Source: Clostridiales bacterium | GTDB taxonomy: Bacteria > Bacillota > Clostridia > Oscillospirales > Acutalibacteraceae | DNA length: 64,000 nt | Assembly: GCA_022799115.1 (NCBI GenBank) | Contig: JAAWNT010000008.1 | Coordinates: 33,963-97,962, forward strand | Direction of reading: 5' to 3' | Shown here: positions 1-10,803 of the stretch, in pieces | Position numbering within the stretch: position 1 is the first letter of the stretch | How the letters are laid out: every line of letters begins with the position of its first letter | Position numbers and translations under genes: made by a program | Notes under the pieces: model-generated | The model's input: only the letters and a program-made list of their open reading frames with translations | What the model was told of the DNA's origin: nothing | The model's database searches: none

Positions 1-719
1 GTGTGCAGCTGCACGCAGTCGTTGGCGCCCATTACCGTATCCGGAGAGGCGGCGATGAAGGCGTTGACCCGCAGCCCGCGGCCGATAATCAACTTAATGG
101 CGTCAGGCAGATAATACTCGCCCTGGGCGTTCTTATTGGAAATGTCGTAGAGCACCGAGAGCAGAGCGTCCACATCAAACCAATACGCGCCGGAGTTTAC
201 TTCCTTGATGGACTGCACCCGATGATTTGCGTCCTTCTGCTCAATGATCGCCTTGAGCATGCCGCTTTCCGAATCCCGCACAATACGACCGTAGCCAAAG
301 GGATTTTGTAACTCGGCGGAGATTACCGTGACCGCGTTTCCCTCGGAAATATGCAGCTCGTGGGCGGCGGAGATGGTGGCGGCGTCAATAAACGGGGCGT
401 CGCCGTTTAGAATGAGCACATCGCCCCCCTGGTATTTGCGCAAAAACTGGTCGGCCATCATCACGGCGTGAGCGGTGCCCTTGCGTTCCGGCTGGAACAC
501 GCTGTGAAACTTGCCGCGCAGACTGCTGAGATATTGCTCCACGTCCTCCCGCATATACCCGGTAACTACACAAATACGATCGATATCCGCCCCTTGCGCA
601 GCGTCGATCACCCACTTGAGCATGGGTTTAAACAATACGGGAGACATTACCTTGGGACGGTTGGACTTCATCCGCTTTCCCTCGCCGGCCGCAAGGATGA
701 CGGAACAGATTTTTGCCAT
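1..719 (-). CDS. glmU: GlmU-like UDP-N-acetylglucosamine pyrophosphorylase, N-terminal part (runs off left edge)
   Basis: The minus strand is open from an ATG at 719 to the window edge, about 239 codons. The start has a strong GGAGGAAAG ribosome site just upstream. The protein begins MAKICSVILAAGEGKRMKS, the nucleotidyltransferase signature LAAGxGxRM, followed by a K-P-M-L pairing region, the uridine-binding NGDAPF motif and the SGAYWFD segment typical of GlmU. The family transfers UMP to GlcNAc-1-phosphate for cell wall precursor synthesis. The acetyltransferase half, if present, lies outside the window, so a monofunctional sugar nucleotidyltransferase is possible. Confidence 0.85.
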   Translation of the reverse strand, partial: MAKICSVILAAGEGKRMKSNRPKVMSPVLFKPMLKWVIDAAQGADIDRICVVTGYMREDVEQYLSSLRGKFHSVFQPERKGTAHAVMMADQFLRKYQGGDVLILNGDAPFIDAATISAAHELHISEGNAVTVISAELQNPFGYGRIVRDSESGMLKAIIEQKDANHRVQSIKEVNSGAYWFDVDALLSVLYDISNKNAQGEYYLPDAIKLIIGRGLRVNAFIAASPDTVMGANDCVQLH

Positions 720-975
720 ACAGTCTTTCCTCCTGGTCCTCAAAAGCACGGCGGGGCAACCGCCGACGCTCAAACATAAATTACTGTACGCTAAGCCCGT
801 CTGCCGGTTTTGGCAGGAGGATAAGCGCACTTATGTACTTTATTATTATCGCATAAGTATATGATTTTTCAAGCCGAAAATGCCGTTTTGTAAATGTTCA
901 TTGTTTTTGCTGCAAAAACAGGGCAAAAATAGTTTGATTTGATAGGAAAAAAGTATAGCAAAATGGGGCTTTTTT

Positions 976-984
976 TGCTATAAT
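976..984 (+). promoter_or_regulatory. Extended -10 promoter upstream of ppdK
   Basis: TGCTATAAT is a perfect -10 hexamer with an upstream TG extension. No good -35 is visible. It lies about 105 bases before the ppdK start, leaving a long leader. The rest of 720-1089 shows no gene. Confidence 0.5.
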
Positions 985-1089
985 ACAAGTTGAGCTTATC
1001 CCTTCTATTAATGTTAGGTCGGACGAGCTCTTTTATGATGAAGGGTAGTGCATCCGCTGCACGCCTAATATAATTGGAGGTAGATACCA

Positions 1090-3732
<2,643 letters not shown>

Positions 3733-3778
3733 GGACAAACTCGATTTGGGGCAAAACCTAATATTAAATAACCAATAG

Positions 3779-3818
3779 AAAAAAGACCTTGTAGAAGCAA
3801 CTCTGCAAGGTCTTTTTT
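3779..3818 (+). terminator. Rho-independent terminator of ppdK
   Basis: Stem AAAGACCTTG / CAAGGTCTTT with a loop of about a dozen bases, then a T run. It lies about 50 bases after the ppdK stop. Confidence 0.85.
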
Positions 3819-3974
3819 ACGCTGAAAATCTCGTGAAATTCTTTGTAATATCATTAATAATATTTAAGAATTTTGCTGGAAAGCTGCTATTATGAAGGGT
3901 ACATTGTGTTTTGCTTCGAAGATTAAACAAGGTACAAACGGAGAATTACTGGAGTAAATACCAACGAATCTGAA

Positions 3975-4016
3975 ACAGGGAAAACCCTATCCGCTTGGAT
4001 AAGGTTTTCCCTGTTT
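3975..4016 (-). terminator. Terminator of the 4031-4492 gene
   Basis: Near-perfect 17-bp stem CAGGGAAAACCCTATCC / GGATAAGGTTTTCCCTG around a GCTT loop. It sits just after the stop of the minus-strand gene and could also stop plus-strand transcripts. The stretch 3819-3974 between the two hairpins shows nothing else. Confidence 0.7.
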
Positions 4017-4030
4017 GTCTAAGACCTCTT

Positions 4031-4492
4031 TCATTCTTTGCCTTCTTGATTCCACAGTTCATGAACCAAGCTGTTATCAATGGCTTTGTTGCAATGGTAA
4101 TAATAATCACCGATTTTATACATTGCTTTCTCTTGTGTTGTAATACTAGGAGAAAAAGCCAATCTTACAGACTCTGTATCGTTGGTACAGAATACAAGAC
4201 CCCACTCCATTCCTCCTGTGGTGAAATTAAAATAATCATTGCATACGCGGTTGATATCGCAATCAAACAATTCGACCAAGCGTTTCACGGTTGAGGGGTC
4301 GCTGACAACGACCGTTTTTCCATAATGCTGAATCTGAACTTCACTGATATCGTCTTTTGAAACCTTAATCAGCGAATAAGTAGTTCCATTTAAAGGATTC
4401 TGATAGCAGTCCACTGCGATGACAATGGCGAAGATCACGAGGATGCCCGCAAAAATACTCCAAAAAATACGTCTTCTTTTTACTATTTTCAC
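4031..4492 (-). CDS. Uncharacterised membrane-anchored protein
   Basis: About 153 residues. A basic N-terminus (KIVKRRRIFW) is followed by one hydrophobic segment of about 20 residues (SIFAGILVIFAIVIAV), giving a signal anchor with the rest outside the cell. The exported part has three Cys and no motif I recognise. The start is placed at GTG 4492, which has TGGGGA at good spacing; an in-frame ATG at 4510 lacks a ribosome site. Downstream hairpin terminator; base composition is more AT-rich than ppdK. Function unknown. Confidence 0.6.
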   Translation of the reverse strand: MKIVKRRRIFWSIFAGILVIFAIVIAVDCYQNPLNGTTYSLIKVSKDDISEVQIQHYGKTVVVSDPSTVKRLVELFDCDINRVCNDYFNFTTGGMEWGLVFCTNDTESVRLAFSPSITTQEKAMYKIGDYYYHCNKAIDNSLVHELWNQEGKE

Positions 4493-4693
4493 ATAAATTC
4501 CCCATTCCATCTGTATTTGAGCAACATAACGGAATACTGTATGGGTATCATATAAACTATATAAATAAGTTTAAATATATATAATTATTATATGAATTAT
4601 ACATATTTATGTCAAGCCTTATCTGTGGTACAATCATTTTTTCCGTTTTTTTGGCGGAAGATGATTCTTTTCATATTCTTCGGTTTGCGGGAT

Positions 4694-4852
4694 CTATTTG
4701 TTACACGCCGCCAATCCCGGGCAGCAGTTCCGGACGCGGGGAGGATGCACGCAGTGCCCGTAATTAATGGAATCATATCGTCCGTTCCAATAGATGTAGT
4801 GGGGGCGGTAATACCCGCAGGTTTGGCAGGTCTTTTTCTCATTTGGATTCAA
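4694..4852 (-). CDS. Small Cys-rich protein (CxxC ... GHC ... CCPG), 52 aa
   Basis: Open frame of 52 codons starting at TTG 4852 with AGGTGAT directly upstream at 4857-4863. The product begins MNPNEKKTCQTCGYYRPHYI and continues with GHCVHPPRVRNCCPGLAAC. The pattern of a CxxC, an aromatic-rich YYRPHYIYW stretch, an HC and a final C-x5-C resembles small zinc-binding-type proteins found in Oscillospirales genomes. Zinc binding is inferred. The TTG start is why simple ATG scans miss it. Role unknown. Confidence 0.6.
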   Translation of the reverse strand: MNPNEKKTCQTCGYYRPHYIYWNGRYDSINYGHCVHPPRVRNCCPGLAACNK

Positions 4853-4920
4853 TTTTATCACCTATTCAACAGATTCTAATAAAACAATACTAGCACATAG
4901 AAATGAAAATATTGAATTTT

Positions 4921-4935
4921 GACACAAATTGTGTC
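4921..4935. promoter_or_regulatory. Palindrome GACACAAATTGTGTC
   Basis: A 7-bp perfect inverted repeat about one central base, followed by a T run (GTTTTTT). It could be an operator for the 5087 gene about 100 bases upstream of its promoter, or a short terminator. No regulator is identified. Confidence 0.35.
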
Positions 4936-5025
4936 AGTTTTTTATATTACGATTTACTAATAAGAAATAATCGGCTTAAAAGACAAGAATCCTCATATCC
5001 ATTGAAACAAAGGCAAATTAGGTTA

Positions 5026-5054
5026 TTGTGTTATACAGGCCGATATATTATAAT
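5026..5054 (+). promoter_or_regulatory. Promoter TTGTGT-17-TATAAT
   Basis: A perfect -10 at 5049-5054 and a 4/6 -35 at exact 17-base spacing, ending 32 bases before the 5087 start. Confidence 0.65.
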
Positions 5055-5086
5055 GAATCCAATTTTATAACCCGGAGGAAACCACA

Positions 5087-5932
5087 ATGGAACCAATCGC
5101 CGAAATCATTCAGCAGTTACAGCAGGCCCTAGCGGAGACCGCGGTAGGGGACTATGCCCTTGCCTTGGCGGGCGCCCACGCCAAGGGCTGCGCCGATCCG
5201 GGATCGGATTTGGATTTCTTTTTATATGTGAATGAGTGGAAATCCTTTGAAGAGCGGAAAGCAATCCTGCAACGGATTGCCGACCTGGGCAAGCCCTACT
5301 ATCTCTCCCAGATCCTGGACGAAAATCCATGGGGGAGCAATATGGACTTTTCCTATCGCGGCATTCCGGTGGAAACCACGGTGCGTTCCATCCAAAGCGT
5401 GCAACGCATCACCGCGGATTGCATGGAGGGGAAATTTGACATCTTGCCCCTGTCCTGGACCTCTCACGGTTATTTTAGCTATGTCTATCTGTCGGAGCTG
5501 AGCTTTCTCAAAGCCATCGACGATAAGACGGGAATCCTGGAACAATTAAAGCGGCGATGCACCCCCTATCCGCCCAAGCTGCGGGAAAGCATCATCAAGC
5601 GGTTTATGGAGGCTCCCCGCTCCTGGCTGGGCAGCTTTCACTATCACACCGCCATTCAGCGGGAGGATCTGCTGTTTGTGTCCGCCATTGTGGAAAATAT
5701 GGTGCTAGATCTGGTACAGGTGATATTCGCCGTCAACGAAACCTATTTTAAAGGGGACAAGAAGCTGGAGCGGCAGTTAAGAGAGCTTCCCAATTGTCCG
5801 CCCGCCTTGCTTGCAAACCTGGAATTCCTGCTCACCTGCCCCAGAGATCGGGGCAAGCTGGAGCGCCAGCGGGAAATTTTGATGGAAATCATCGGGGATG
5901 TGGAGGAACAATTGAAAAACATCTCTTTCTAA
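5087..5932 (+). CDS. Nucleotidyltransferase-fold protein (DUF4037-like)
   Basis: 281 residues with the polymerase-beta-type nucleotidyltransferase signature near the N-terminus: ALAGAHAKGCADPGSDLDF, i.e. G-x-H...GSDLD, where the two Asp bind metal. The remainder is mostly helical, as in DUF4037 proteins, and includes a WGSNMDF and an ETTVRS strand that may carry the third acidic residue. Start has a CCGGAGGAA ribosome site. Substrate unknown; relatives modify small molecules or proteins. Single-gene unit with its own promoter and terminator. Confidence 0.75.
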   Translation: MEPIAEIIQQLQQALAETAVGDYALALAGAHAKGCADPGSDLDFFLYVNEWKSFEERKAILQRIADLGKPYYLSQILDENPWGSNMDFSYRGIPVETTVRSIQSVQRITADCMEGKFDILPLSWTSHGYFSYVYLSELSFLKAIDDKTGILEQLKRRCTPYPPKLRESIIKRFMEAPRSWLGSFHYHTAIQREDLLFVSAIVENMVLDLVQVIFAVNETYFKGDKKLERQLRELPNCPPALLANLEFLLTCPRDRGKLERQREILMEIIGDVEEQLKNISF

Positions 5933-5948
5933 AGAAGCGCGCAAAAAG

Positions 5949-5990
5949 AGCGGCTGTAAGCAACACGCATACAGCCGCCCTTTTTATTTA
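5949..5990 (+). terminator. Terminator of the 5087 gene
   Basis: Stem GCGGCTGTA / TACAGCCGC with an 11-base loop and a CCCTTTTTATTT tail. Confidence 0.85.
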
Positions 5991-5998
5991 TTGTATGA

Positions 5999-6217
5999 TT
6001 ACCGGTTGATCTCGGGGTTGTCAGTTCTGCCAGCCAGGTAATCCATGGAGACTCCAAATAAATCGGCGCAGATAATCAGGGCGATATATCTGGCAACAGA
6101 CACGCCCGCTTCTAATCGTTGGTATTGGCGGCGGATGATGCAAAGAGATTCTGCCGCTTTTGCATATGATATCTCTAAGGATATCAAGGGAATCGGCGGA
6201 ATCCCGATGAAGTCCAA
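5999..6217 (-). pseudogene. Degenerate XRE-family regulator remnant
   Basis: The C-terminal part reads RRQYQRLEAGVSVARYIAL and then FGVSMDYLAGRTDNPEIN, which is the standard end of small Cro/CI-type regulators. The expected N-terminal helix (LDILRD...) appears in a different frame just upstream (about 6160-6190), so the gene looks frameshifted near 6165. No good ribosome site is seen. A short intact regulator starting at 6217 is the alternative. Confidence 0.5.
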
Positions 6218-6271
6218 GCATACAGCTTACCCAAAACCCAGCCGAACGAAAACAGAGCATTGAGACGCGGC

Positions 6272-6323
6272 AAAAAGAGAAAAGGGGATTCAGCATTTCC
6301 CAGTTAAGAAAGCCGAATTCCCC
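6272..6323 (-). terminator. Terminator of the minus-strand 6369-8522 group
   Basis: Read on the minus strand: GGGGAATTC, loop of about 23 bases, GAATCCCC, then TTTTCTCTTTTT. It lies about 45 bases past the 6369 stop codon. Confidence 0.6.
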
Positions 6324-6368
6324 ATTGTTCTTTCTGCGCGTATAAACAAGGCCGTTCCCAAACAGCGT

Positions 6369-6890
6369 TTATTTCGCCATGTGCTTGGCGCCTCTTTTGC
6401 TCTTTTTCGCAGAAGCGGGCAGAGAGGGAAGCTCCGCCGTGTCGTTTTTAAAATCCACCGGCTGCAAATAAGAGGGCAAGGGAGGCTCTTTACAACAAAT
6501 ACCGATCAAGCTGAACAGAATGACGGCGCACTGCAGCCCCAGAAGCACATACAGCCCCGGCTGATAGACCGCGAACTGATATCCGGCCGCCAGAGCGGGA
6601 AACAAATATTGGCTGAGGGTGAGGGTGAATCCCATGGACGCGGAAAGCAGAGCGATGCCGTAACGCACGCGGCTTTCCAGCAAGAGCACCAGCAGGGTTC
6701 CCACAGCCACCGGGATGTAATAAATTCCATAGGTTAGAACATCGGCAAGGTTGCCGCTTTGATAGCTTTTCAGAATGTTGTCCCACAGGGTGCGGGAAAA
6801 TTCATAGTCGTGTACAAACGGCACGAATAAAACGCCCAGCAGCCCCAGCTGGAGCAGTATAGTTATCCATTTAATGACTTTGTTTTTCAT
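6369..6890 (-). CDS. Four-TM membrane protein, unknown function
   Basis: 173 residues from ATG 6890, chosen because AGGAGGTTT lies 7 bases upstream; the longer frame extends antisense to the next gene and has no support. Four hydrophobic segments are clear (about residues 5-25, 50-75, 80-105 and 112-132), followed by a basic cytoplasmic tail ending KKSKRGAKHMAK. No catalytic motif seen. It lies downstream of the AIM24-like and CpXC genes on the same strand, but 179 bases separate it from the former. Confidence 0.65.
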   Translation of the reverse strand: MKNKVIKWITILLQLGLLGVLFVPFVHDYEFSRTLWDNILKSYQSGNLADVLTYGIYYIPVAVGTLLVLLLESRVRYGIALLSASMGFTLTLSQYLFPALAAGYQFAVYQPGLYVLLGLQCAVILFSLIGICCKEPPLPSYLQPVDFKNDTAELPSLPASAKKSKRGAKHMAK

Positions 6891-7068
6891 GAATTGAAAC
6901 CTCCTGTTAGTGTTTGACAAGAATACGGGATGGGAGAAAATGCGGCTAAAACCGACAATTTCCGCACGGAAAAGATCAATTTCCCTCTCTTCCGCTGGAT
7001 TTCCCTCCCGGATTGGTTGGGAAAGCAAAAATAGGATTGAGAGTTCTGCCTCATTGGCAGGGCGTTTT

Positions 7069-7746
7069 TTATTTGGAGGAGAATAGCGGACCCAATGCAG
7101 CGGCCAGTTTATTGGCCGGCATGGTTTGCAGCCAGATGGTGCCGGGGCCGGTAACTCTGGTGTTGAAAAGCCCCTCGCCTCCAAACAGGGCGTTTTTTAC
7201 CCCGCCGGTAGACTGTACGTCCATAGTGACGCTGTCGCTCATGGCGGCCAAAGAGCCGGTATCCACCAGCATGGATTGTCCTGGGGCCAGCTCGTACTGC
7301 ACCACATGTCCGTCAATTTCAATAAAGGCGATCCCGTTGCCGGTAAGCTTTTGCAGAATCAGTCCCTCTCCCCCGAACAGGGCGCCGCCGACCTTACGGT
7401 TGATATGCGCGCTCAGCTGTACCGACTTTTGGGAGGCCAAGAACGCGCGTTTTTGACAGATAATGGAGTTGGTGGGAGTAATCTGCATGGGAAGGATGCT
7501 TCCAGGAAAGCTGGATGCAAAGGCAATCATCCCTTCTCCATTTTGGCAGGTGTAGGTGGGCAAAAACATGGACTCTCCGGTAAAAGCCCGGCCAAAGGCT
7601 TTGCCCAGCCCGCCCTCCATCTTGGTTGTCATGGCCATGTTGGGGGTCATCCAGCTCATTCCGCCCGCTTCGGTCACCATGGCCTCGCCGGCCTCCAGAT
7701 AACAAATCACTACGGGCAAGGGGGTTCCTTCAATTGAGTATCTCAC
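7069..7746 (-). CDS. AIM24 / TIGR00266 family protein
   Basis: About 225 residues. It has the repeated features of the family: LEAGEAMVTEAGGMSWM near the N-terminus, GGLGKAFGRAFTGES, and two glycine-rich ALFGGEGL repeats in the second half. The fold is a beta-sandwich (tryptophan RNA-binding attenuator-like). The bacterial role is unknown. The start is placed at GTG 7746, which aligns with the usual family N-terminus and has AAAGGAG upstream at 12 bases; an ATG at 7758 sits directly on that ribosome site. Neighbour of the CpXC gene on the same strand. Confidence 0.8.
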   Translation of the reverse strand: MRYSIEGTPLPVVICYLEAGEAMVTEAGGMSWMTPNMAMTTKMEGGLGKAFGRAFTGESMFLPTYTCQNGEGMIAFASSFPGSILPMQITPTNSIICQKRAFLASQKSVQLSAHINRKVGGALFGGEGLILQKLTGNGIAFIEIDGHVVQYELAPGQSMLVDTGSLAAMSDSVTMDVQSTGGVKNALFGGEGLFNTRVTGPGTIWLQTMPANKLAAALGPLFSSK

Positions 7747-7862
7747 GGGGTAATCCATCTCCTTTATAATTAATGATTGCTTTAACATACGCCCGTTTGG
7801 AAAGGACAATGAATCCTGGGCAAACGGTGCGGTTTTGTTTCATGTTTAATGGCTGACGCAAT

Positions 7863-8522
7863 TCACGCCATGGAGGCGTGGTATTGCTGCAAGGTGTTAG
7901 AGGCCCAGGCTCCGTCTATGGTAAGAAATCCCGGAGGAAGAACGCCGCCAAAACGACGGGCGATATCCAAAGAGCGGTCATATACCTCGATTTTGGTGCT
8001 TTGATAAATGGGCTCCTCGCTGTTAGGAACAAAGAAGGAGAAGCCCACCTGGTCGTTTTCGCGGTCCAGCAGGCAGAAATACCCCGACTGGATGGGCTTG
8101 TGCAGGCGTTTGGCCAGTGCGCGAGCCAAAGCAAGCTTGGTAAGCTCCGAAGCCCGGTCGTCCAGCCCGGCTTCAAACAGTAAAATTTTTTCCTTCCAGG
8201 TGTTTAAATCGGGAGCCAGACGCTTTTTCAGGGCCCCAAGCTCGGGGAAGCGGAGCTCCGCCTCCTGATCCGGAACAAGAGGTTCCCGTTGTTCCGGCAA
8301 CAGGTATATCATAAATTTACGGTCCATATCATGATAAAGGCAGGGATAGAGCAGGGTGGCTTCACAGCCGCAGTGAGGACATTTCCACAAAAACAGGCTT
8401 TCATCCATCACCTTGGCCCGCAGTTTGGGTTCCAGCGTCACGTTGATGGTGGTGTGCATTTGTGTGTCAGAATGTTCCCCGCAATGGGGACATCCCACCG
8501 ACTTGATGATTTTTCTGGACAT
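7863..8522 (-). CDS. CpXC domain protein
   Basis: 219 residues. The N-terminus has CPHCGEHSD and a second WKCPHCGCEA about 38 residues later, the two CPxC knuckles that define the CpXC domain and presumably bind zinc. The rest is alpha/beta without known catalytic motifs. The ATG at 8522 follows GGAGGATGAT. Function of the family is not established. Confidence 0.8.
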   Translation of the reverse strand: MSRKIIKSVGCPHCGEHSDTQMHTTINVTLEPKLRAKVMDESLFLWKCPHCGCEATLLYPCLYHDMDRKFMIYLLPEQREPLVPDQEAELRFPELGALKKRLAPDLNTWKEKILLFEAGLDDRASELTKLALARALAKRLHKPIQSGYFCLLDRENDQVGFSFFVPNSEEPIYQSTKIEVYDRSLDIARRFGGVLPPGFLTIDGAWASNTLQQYHASMA

Positions 8523-8707
8523 TCGATCATCCTCCGAAGTTTCTGTCCGCGAAAGTTGGGAGGCGGCCGGCGTAATCCAACGCCATATTCTTCATTCAGC
8601 GGCGCGGGGAAGGGAAGCTTGCCGGGCTGTTTTTTTGCGGAACTGATTTCTATTATTATTTATTGTATCATATTTTGGAAATAATAGATAGTGGGAGGTG
8701 AAACTTA

Positions 8708-8736
8708 TTGACCCCGCAAGAAAAACATGACATAAT
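8708..8736 (+). promoter_or_regulatory. Promoter TTGACC-17-CATAAT
   Basis: Good -35 and -10 at exactly 17 bases. Transcription would begin near 8743, about 25 bases before the hairpin at 8768. Confidence 0.65.
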
Positions 8737-8767
8737 AAGAACAAATAGAATGGACAGGTGTCGCTGA

Positions 8768-8802
8768 GAAAAGCAGGATTACCGGAGATCACCTGCTTTT
8801 TT
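8768..8802 (+). terminator. Leader terminator or attenuator before the 8829 gene
   Basis: Stem AAAAGCAGG / CCTGCTTTTTT with a 14-base loop, placed between the promoter at 8708 and the start codon at 8829. As drawn it would stop most transcripts before the gene. Confidence 0.6.
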
Positions 8803-8828
8803 ACGGAACCAATAGGGAGAAATGCACA

Positions 8829-9380
8829 ATGAAATGTTATCGGTGCTCCACCAAGAATCCTGAGGACGCCCCCTATTGCCGCTATTGCGGCGCTCCCTTG
8901 CAGGAGGATGTTTTTGAAGCGGAGGAAGTGCCGGTGGAGGACGACGGTCTGCTGCCGCCGCAGGAGGCCTATTATGAACAAACCAAGCCGCGGACAATCG
9001 GATTGTTTACCCGCGTCGCTTATCGTCTGCTGAGTTCTCCGCACAGATACCCGCTTTCGTTTGGGTTGCTGGCGGCGTTTTCCATTTGCTTTATTTTGTT
9101 AATCCTGATGCTGTGTTCCATTGGGCCTGACGCCCAGCGGGCGTTTGCACTGACCGGACAGGCGGCAGGCAGCCGGGAGCTGATTTTGATCCGGGAGGCC
9201 CAACAGGCATGGCAGTTGCTTTGGAGCTACCTGGTGGTATTCAGCGCTTGCTTAGGCGGGCTTGTCTTTTTGGGAGCGACGGCATATAAAATGGCAAAGA
9301 TTCTGATCGTGTTCCATAAAAGGAAACGAACCATAGAACCGATTGATTGGGAAAAGGTGCGGCGCAGTCAATCTGAGTAA
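8829..9380 (+). CDS. Zinc-ribbon membrane protein
   Basis: 183 residues. The N-terminus MKCYRCSTKNPEDAPYCRYC is a double CxxC zinc ribbon. An acidic linker follows (residues about 35-60), then two hydrophobic segments (about 78-100 and 132-155) and a basic cytoplasmic tail. Proteins of this layout are common in Firmicutes with no fixed role. Ribosome site AGGGAGAAA lies before the ATG. Preceded by a promoter and an attenuator-like hairpin. Confidence 0.7.
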   Translation: MKCYRCSTKNPEDAPYCRYCGAPLQEDVFEAEEVPVEDDGLLPPQEAYYEQTKPRTIGLFTRVAYRLLSSPHRYPLSFGLLAAFSICFILLILMLCSIGPDAQRAFALTGQAAGSRELILIREAQQAWQLLWSYLVVFSACLGGLVFLGATAYKMAKILIVFHKRKRTIEPIDWEKVRRSQSE

Positions 9381-9393
9381 AATTAATATAAAA

Positions 9394-9521
9394 GCATTCC
9401 GCGCGGGATGCCTTGAGGCAGGCCTCCATGAAACAGCGCGATTCATGGATGAAACGCCGAAAAATCACATAGGATAAAACGAGCAGCCAGAAAACCCGGA
9501 ACGTCCCAACCGGGTTTACGG
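9394..9521 (+). other. Three successive hairpins in the 9381-9539 spacer
   Basis: GCATTCC/GGGATGC at 9394-9411, TCCATGAA/TTCATGGA at 9426-9450, and AACCCGG/CCGGGTT at about 9497-9520, the last just before the ribosome site of the 9540 gene. None has a strong T run, so a structured leader is more likely than a terminator. Confidence 0.35.
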
Positions 9522-9539
9522 CGGAAGGAGGATTTCATC

Positions 9540-10070
9540 ATGGGAGTTTGGAACCAATTTGAGCGTCTATTGGTTGGCGCGGTGGACAACGCTGTGGAGT
9601 TTCATCGCAGAAAATCGCTGAATCAGCGCCTAAAGGAGATCGTAAAGAAGGAGAATGCCGAAATAAACCGGACGTATTTGGCGTTGGGCAAGTATTACTA
9701 TGAAAACCTGCGGCAAAAAGTCGACGATGAAGCCGCCGAGCGCATGTGCGGTCAGGCGGAGCGTTCCCAGGAGCGGATGAGAAAGGCGCGTAAACGTCTG
9801 GTGGATCTGAGAAGCAGCGGGTCAGTGGCGGTTATCGGAGGAGAGGACGGCCCCACGGCGATTTATGTTGCAAAAAAGGTTCCGCTGTCCAATACGGTTG
9901 TTAAGATGGAGCTGGAAATACAAAAGCAGAATACGGAAAGCGATCAGGAGCCGGCGGCAGGTTGCGACCGGCAGCTAGATGCGGCCCAGGCGGATCAGCC
10001 TCAGAACAGGGAGGCGGCGGACGAAAACGAAGAATGGATTCCCCCGCTGCCGGATTCGGTGGAGGAGTAA
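9540..10070 (+). CDS. Coiled-coil protein with a decarboxylase beta-subunit-like GGxDGPTAI motif
   Basis: 176 residues, start chosen by GAAGGAGG upstream. Residues about 20-90 are charged and helical (likely coiled coil). Then comes VAVIGGEDGPTAIYVAKK near residues 97-114, a close match to the conserved GGADGPTAI segment of the membrane beta subunit of Na+-translocating decarboxylases (OadB). No membrane spans are present here, so this is not a decarboxylase subunit; automatic annotation may mislabel it. The tail is acidic and low-complexity. It lies 12 bases upstream of the flavodoxin, probably in one operon. Confidence 0.65.
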   Translation: MGVWNQFERLLVGAVDNAVEFHRRKSLNQRLKEIVKKENAEINRTYLALGKYYYENLRQKVDDEAAERMCGQAERSQERMRKARKRLVDLRSSGSVAVIGGEDGPTAIYVAKKVPLSNTVVKMELEIQKQNTESDQEPAAGCDRQLDAAQADQPQNREAADENEEWIPPLPDSVEE

Positions 10071-10082
10071 AGGAGGCGGCGG

Positions 10083-10634
10083 ATGAAAACGCTGGTGGTT
10101 TATTACTCGTACTTCGGGAAGACCAAGGCGGCGGCCGTCTGCCTGGCAGACCAAATCGGCGCGGACTTGGTGGAGATGATCCCAGTGGGTTTCCAAATTC
10201 GTCCATTGGCTTTGGTTGCAGGCGCGTTCCGGGCGGTGTTTCACCGCCTGCAGGACGTTCTGCCTTTGGAAGAGGATATTGTTTCCTACGATCGGGTGAT
10301 TGTGGCGGGTCCGGTATGGGCGGGCCAGCCGGCTCCTGCTGTAAAGGGATTGATTCGCCGCTACGCCTTTAAGGGGAAAGAGGTATGCGGAATGCTGACT
10401 TGCTCTTCAGACGGAAAAAGCGCCATGTCGGCGTTGCGTCAGGAATTGGAGGAAGCGGGCGCCCGGTGTGCCAACGTGATAGCCATTCGAATGGAACCCG
10501 CCATGTTGGAGGCGCTTCGAGGAGGAGAACTGCGCTTTTTATCCCAGAACAACGGAAAATTATTGCTGAAAGCGGTAAAAGAGAATAGCAGTGCGGGCAA
10601 TACGCTGGCCAAGGATTACAGCACCGAAGGGTAA
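10083..10634 (+). CDS. Flavodoxin-fold protein
   Basis: 183 residues beginning MKTLVVYYSYFGKTKAAA, where the YSYFGKT loop is the phosphate-binding T/S-x-x-G-x-T loop of flavodoxins. A VAGPVWAGQPAPAV loop matches the second FMN-contacting loop, and CGMLTCSSDG the third. Long enough to be a flavodoxin or FMN oxidoreductase; it likely carries electrons in the cytosol. Ribosome site AAAGGAGGCGG before the ATG; 12 bases after the coiled-coil gene. Confidence 0.8.
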   Translation: MKTLVVYYSYFGKTKAAAVCLADQIGADLVEMIPVGFQIRPLALVAGAFRAVFHRLQDVLPLEEDIVSYDRVIVAGPVWAGQPAPAVKGLIRRYAFKGKEVCGMLTCSSDGKSAMSALRQELEEAGARCANVIAIRMEPAMLEALRGGELRFLSQNNGKLLLKAVKENSSAGNTLAKDYSTEG

Positions 10635-10803
10635 CGATTCGTTTATCGATTCAGAATGGATCTACAAGCTGGACAGTGGTTTGCCGAAATACTAAGAAAC
10701 ATTTCAAGCAGTCTTTGTAAGCGGCGTTTGTTAGAATCTGAAAACGGTGATATCGCAAATAAAAACTGTGGCTGGTAGAGTGGGACAAGGAGTGAGTCTG
10801 GCG

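Noticed and set aside
6891..7184. N-terminal extension of the four-TM protein
   Set aside because: The extra codons lie antisense to the AIM24-like gene, and the internal ATG at 6890 has a strong ribosome site.
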